Program-made: the position numbers and the translations under genes | Source of the DNA: Planctomycetota bacterium | GTDB taxonomy: Bacteria; Planctomycetota; Phycisphaerae; Sedimentisphaerales; Anaerobacaceae | Length of the DNA: 7,081 nucleotides | NCBI GenBank assembly: GCA_003644295.1 | Contig: QNBZ01000064.1 | Location: 1 to 7,081, forward strand | Reading direction: 5' to 3' | The notes under the pieces: model-generated | What the model was told of the DNA's origin: nothing | Seen by the model: only the letters and a program-made list of their open reading frames with translations | The model's database searches: none | Shown here: positions 5,441-7,081 of the stretch, in pieces | How positions within the stretch are numbered: position 1 is the first letter of the stretch | Layout of the letters: the number at the start of each line of letters is the position of its first letter

Positions 5441-6946
5441 ATGCAAAAGTTCCTTTCGGTAACAATTTGTGTTTTGATTCTCTCGACAGGGCTATCTTAC
5501 GGTCGGCGTGAGCCGTTGGCCAACGAAGGCAAGAGCGGTCTGTACGCAAGGTCGATGCGACAAATTCTGCGAACAGAGCCAGAAGAAGTAGATTTGGCTA
5601 CCGCTGTTTTGATTGTTTCAGAGCAGTGGAGTGATATGGTACACGGACGAAGATATATATCAAAATTGGATGATATGGCTTTTGAAATTCGCATCCGGCT
5701 CGGAAGCAAAAAACTGAAAGCAAACCATAAAGCAATTGCGGTGATAAATAAATATTTGTTTGACGAATTAGGTTTCAAGTCGGTTCCAGAAGCGAATGAT
5801 CCAAACGATTTGTTCCTGCACTCCGTTCTGGACAGAAAACGCGGGTATTGTTTGAGTTTATCGATTCTTTATCTTTCGCTCGGCGAACGACTGGGGCTGC
5901 CTTTATACGGCGTTGTCGTGCCGGGACACTTTTTTGTCAGATACGATGACGGACGGGTACGTTTTAATATCGAAACGACCAGCAAAGGCGGATTTGCCGA
6001 TGATGAACACTACATAAAGAAGTTCAAAGTGCCGGAAGGCGATAACGACAGCATTTATATGGAAAATCTTAACAAAATACAGACGCTTGGCTGTCTGTTT
6101 AATAATTTAGGCAACAGCTACAATGACATCGGCGATACCGAATCGGCCTTGGAAACACTCGAAAAAGCGGTTGAGATAAACCCATTATTAGCTGAATCCC
6201 ACACAAACCTCGGTAATGTTTATCTCAGAGAAGGCAGAACAAAAGACGCTATATCCGAATACGAGACGGCTTTGAAAATCAATCCATCCGATGCCAAGAC
6301 GCATAACAATCTTGGGAACGCATACACTAAACAAGGTTGGCTGAACGATGCAATCAGTGAATACATCCAGTCGCTCGAACTGGACCCGAATTTCATAGAT
6401 GCCTACAAAAATCTCGCCAATGTTTATTGCAGGAAGGAGATGTTTGAGCCGGCACTGACGCAATTGAAACGGGCGCTCATCTGGGAGCCGAAAAACGCCG
6501 AGTTGTACAGCCAATTGGGCAGTGTTTACAGCCAAATGTGCGATTACAGGGAAGCAATATATCATTATCAAAGAGCTTTGATGCTAAAGGAAGACCTGGC
6601 TGATGCATATTACGGTATGGCGGTTTGCTACAATAAGCAAGGGCTGGTGAATGATGAAATTCGCGCATACAAAAAGGCGCTAGCTATTGAGCCGGATATG
6701 GTGGCCGCTTTGGCAAATCTTGGCAATGCCTATTTCAGCAAGGAAAAATATGACGCAGCTATTGAACAGTATAAAAAAGCCATTCGTATAAAGCCCGATG
6801 ACGGTACGATACATTATAACCTCGGAGCAGCATACGCCAACAAAGGAAACTATGAGCTGGCAGCCAAACACATAAAAACAGCCGAGCGGTTAGGGGCCGA
6901 AATATCCGACGACCTGCTCGATGCGATTGAAGATAAGTTGAAATAA
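5441..6946 (+). CDS. Exported SirB1/transglutaminase-like domain protein with eight TPRs
   Basis: 501 residues in three parts. (1) A Sec signal peptide (about 1-21; Lys3, hydrophobic FLSVTICVLILSTGL, likely cleavage after SYG) sends it to the periplasm or cell surface. There is no lipobox. (2) A SirB1/Transglut_core2-type domain occupies about 40-200. It has the DLATAVLIVSEQW helix (51-63), INKYLFDELGF (102-112) and NDLFLHSVLDRKRGYCLSLS (122-141), then LGLPLYGVVVPGHFFVRY (151-168) and NIETT (176-180). Cys137, His163 and possibly Glu178 would form the papain-like triad, with Glu replacing the usual Asp. (3) Eight consecutive 34-residue TPRs (217-488) follow with no break in periodicity, in classic form (NLGNxYxxxGxxxxAIxxYxxALxIxP). 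This suggests a protein-binding scaffold fused to a peptidase- or transglutaminase-fold domain. Activity and partners are unknown, and many SirB1-like domains are not proven enzymes. It starts 24 bp after the MATE gene and may be co-transcribed with it. 46 bp separate its stop from the 3' repeat hairpin. Confidence 0.88.
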   Translation: MQKFLSVTICVLILSTGLSYGRREPLANEGKSGLYARSMRQILRTEPEEVDLATAVLIVSEQWSDMVHGRRYISKLDDMAFEIRIRLGSKKLKANHKAIAVINKYLFDELGFKSVPEANDPNDLFLHSVLDRKRGYCLSLSILYLSLGERLGLPLYGVVVPGHFFVRYDDGRVRFNIETTSKGGFADDEHYIKKFKVPEGDNDSIYMENLNKIQTLGCLFNNLGNSYNDIGDTESALETLEKAVEINPLLAESHTNLGNVYLREGRTKDAISEYETALKINPSDAKTHNNLGNAYTKQGWLNDAISEYIQSLELDPNFIDAYKNLANVYCRKEMFEPALTQLKRALIWEPKNAELYSQLGSVYSQMCDYREAIYHYQRALMLKEDLADAYYGMAVCYNKQGLVNDEIRAYKKALAIEPDMVAALANLGNAYFSKEKYDAAIEQYKKAIRIKPDDGTIHYNLGAAYANKGNYELAAKHIKTAERLGAEISDDLLDAIEDKLK

Positions 6947-6989
6947 AATAAAACCCCCTAGTAGTCCATAACGTTTGATTTTGGGCATT

Positions 6990-7016
6990 GTCATTCCTGC
7001 GAAAGCAGGAATCCAG
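6990..7016. repeat. Dispersed palindromic repeat (ATTCCTGC-GAAA-GCAGGAAT type)
   Basis: A perfect 8-bp inverted repeat, ATTCCTGC (6993-7000) and GCAGGAAT (7005-7012), encloses a GAAA tetraloop and is flanked by GTC and CCAG. From general knowledge, this core is one of the most widespread intergenic repeats in bacterial genomes. On the opposite strand it is often mis-annotated as short proteins containing WIPAFAGMT, and exactly that peptide is encoded here on the minus strand. It lies 46 bp past the stop of the last gene. The folded RNA would be a stable GNRA-capped hairpin that could protect the 3' end of the transcript or assist termination, but no U-run follows. Confidence 0.8.
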
Positions 7017-7032
7017 TTTGTTAATGAGTTTA

Positions 7033-7060
7033 ATTCCGTATCAAAACGGAATGCTTTGAT
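7033..7060. repeat. Overlapping palindromes with alternative folds
   Basis: ATTCCGT (7033-7039) pairs with ACGGAAT (7046-7052) around a 6-base loop ATCAAA. That loop is itself complementary to TTTGAT at 7055-7060, giving an alternative 6-bp stem around a 9-base loop. The two stems share bases and exclude each other. No T-run follows, so it is a poor rho-independent terminator. It sits 20 bp after the GAAA-loop repeat and may belong to the same composite element. The rest of 6947-7081 shows no gene. Confidence 0.55.
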
Positions 7061-7081
7061 CCATAAATTCAAATGTTAGGA

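Noticed and set aside
6990..7060. Rho-independent terminator for the operon
   Set aside because: Two hairpins are present but neither is followed by a T-run, so I annotate them as repeats and leave a termination role as a possibility.
6890..7072. 60-codon minus-strand open frame containing WIPAFAGMT
   Set aside because: That peptide is the known artefact of translating the dispersed palindromic repeat at 6990-7016. The frame also runs into the 3' end of the TPR gene.

Overview
The window is a dense stretch of bacterial chromosome. Every protein gene lies on the + strand. It opens with the last 50 codons of a beta-CASP/metallo-beta-lactamase RNA-processing-type hydrolase. A recognisable sigma70-type promoter (about 176-203) follows and precedes a tightly packed run of genes: a galactokinase-family GHMP kinase, PyrK, PyrD (class 1B dihydroorotate dehydrogenase), a 98-residue protein I do not recognise, a DUF167/YggU-family protein, a MATE-family transporter, and an exported protein with a SirB1/transglutaminase-like domain followed by eight TPRs. 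Gaps between these genes run from a 23-bp overlap to a 24-bp spacer, so one transcription unit starting near 210 is the simplest reading. This is inferred from spacing only.

The clearest functional pair is pyrK-pyrD. PyrD (FMN, catalytic Cys133) oxidises dihydroorotate to orotate. PyrK carries FAD and a [2Fe-2S] cluster (Cys273, Cys278, Cys281, Cys299) and passes the electrons to NAD+. No other pyrimidine-biosynthesis gene is in the window. The galactokinase-like gene overlaps pyrK by 23 bp. It could provide a sugar 1-phosphate for nucleotide-sugar synthesis, but the substrate cannot be read from the sequence. The MATE exporter and the secreted TPR protein look like co-located rather than pathway-linked genes.

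The last ~135 bases (6947-7081) are non-coding as far as I can see. They hold a copy of a very widespread dispersed palindromic repeat (stem ATTCCTGC/GCAGGAAT with a GAAA loop) and, just downstream, a second palindrome that can fold in two mutually exclusive ways. A second repeat curiosity is an exact-length tandem pair of 16-bp units at 3662-3693, sitting over the 5' end of the DUF167 gene and casting doubt on its start codon.

Organism: intermediate GC, Shine-Dalgarno use, an NAD-linked class 1B dihydroorotate dehydrogenase and a Sec-exported SirB1-TPR protein. My tentative guess is Planctomycetota (Phycisphaerae-like) or another environmental Gram-negative lineage, but this is an impression and not a demonstrated placement. 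I found no CRISPR array, tRNA, rRNA, transposase, toxin-antitoxin or defence system, and no convincing new multi-gene system. The interesting items are local: an altered GHMP ATP-binding motif, an insertion in PyrK, an unknown small operon member, the tandem repeat/start-site problem, and the 3' palindromes.
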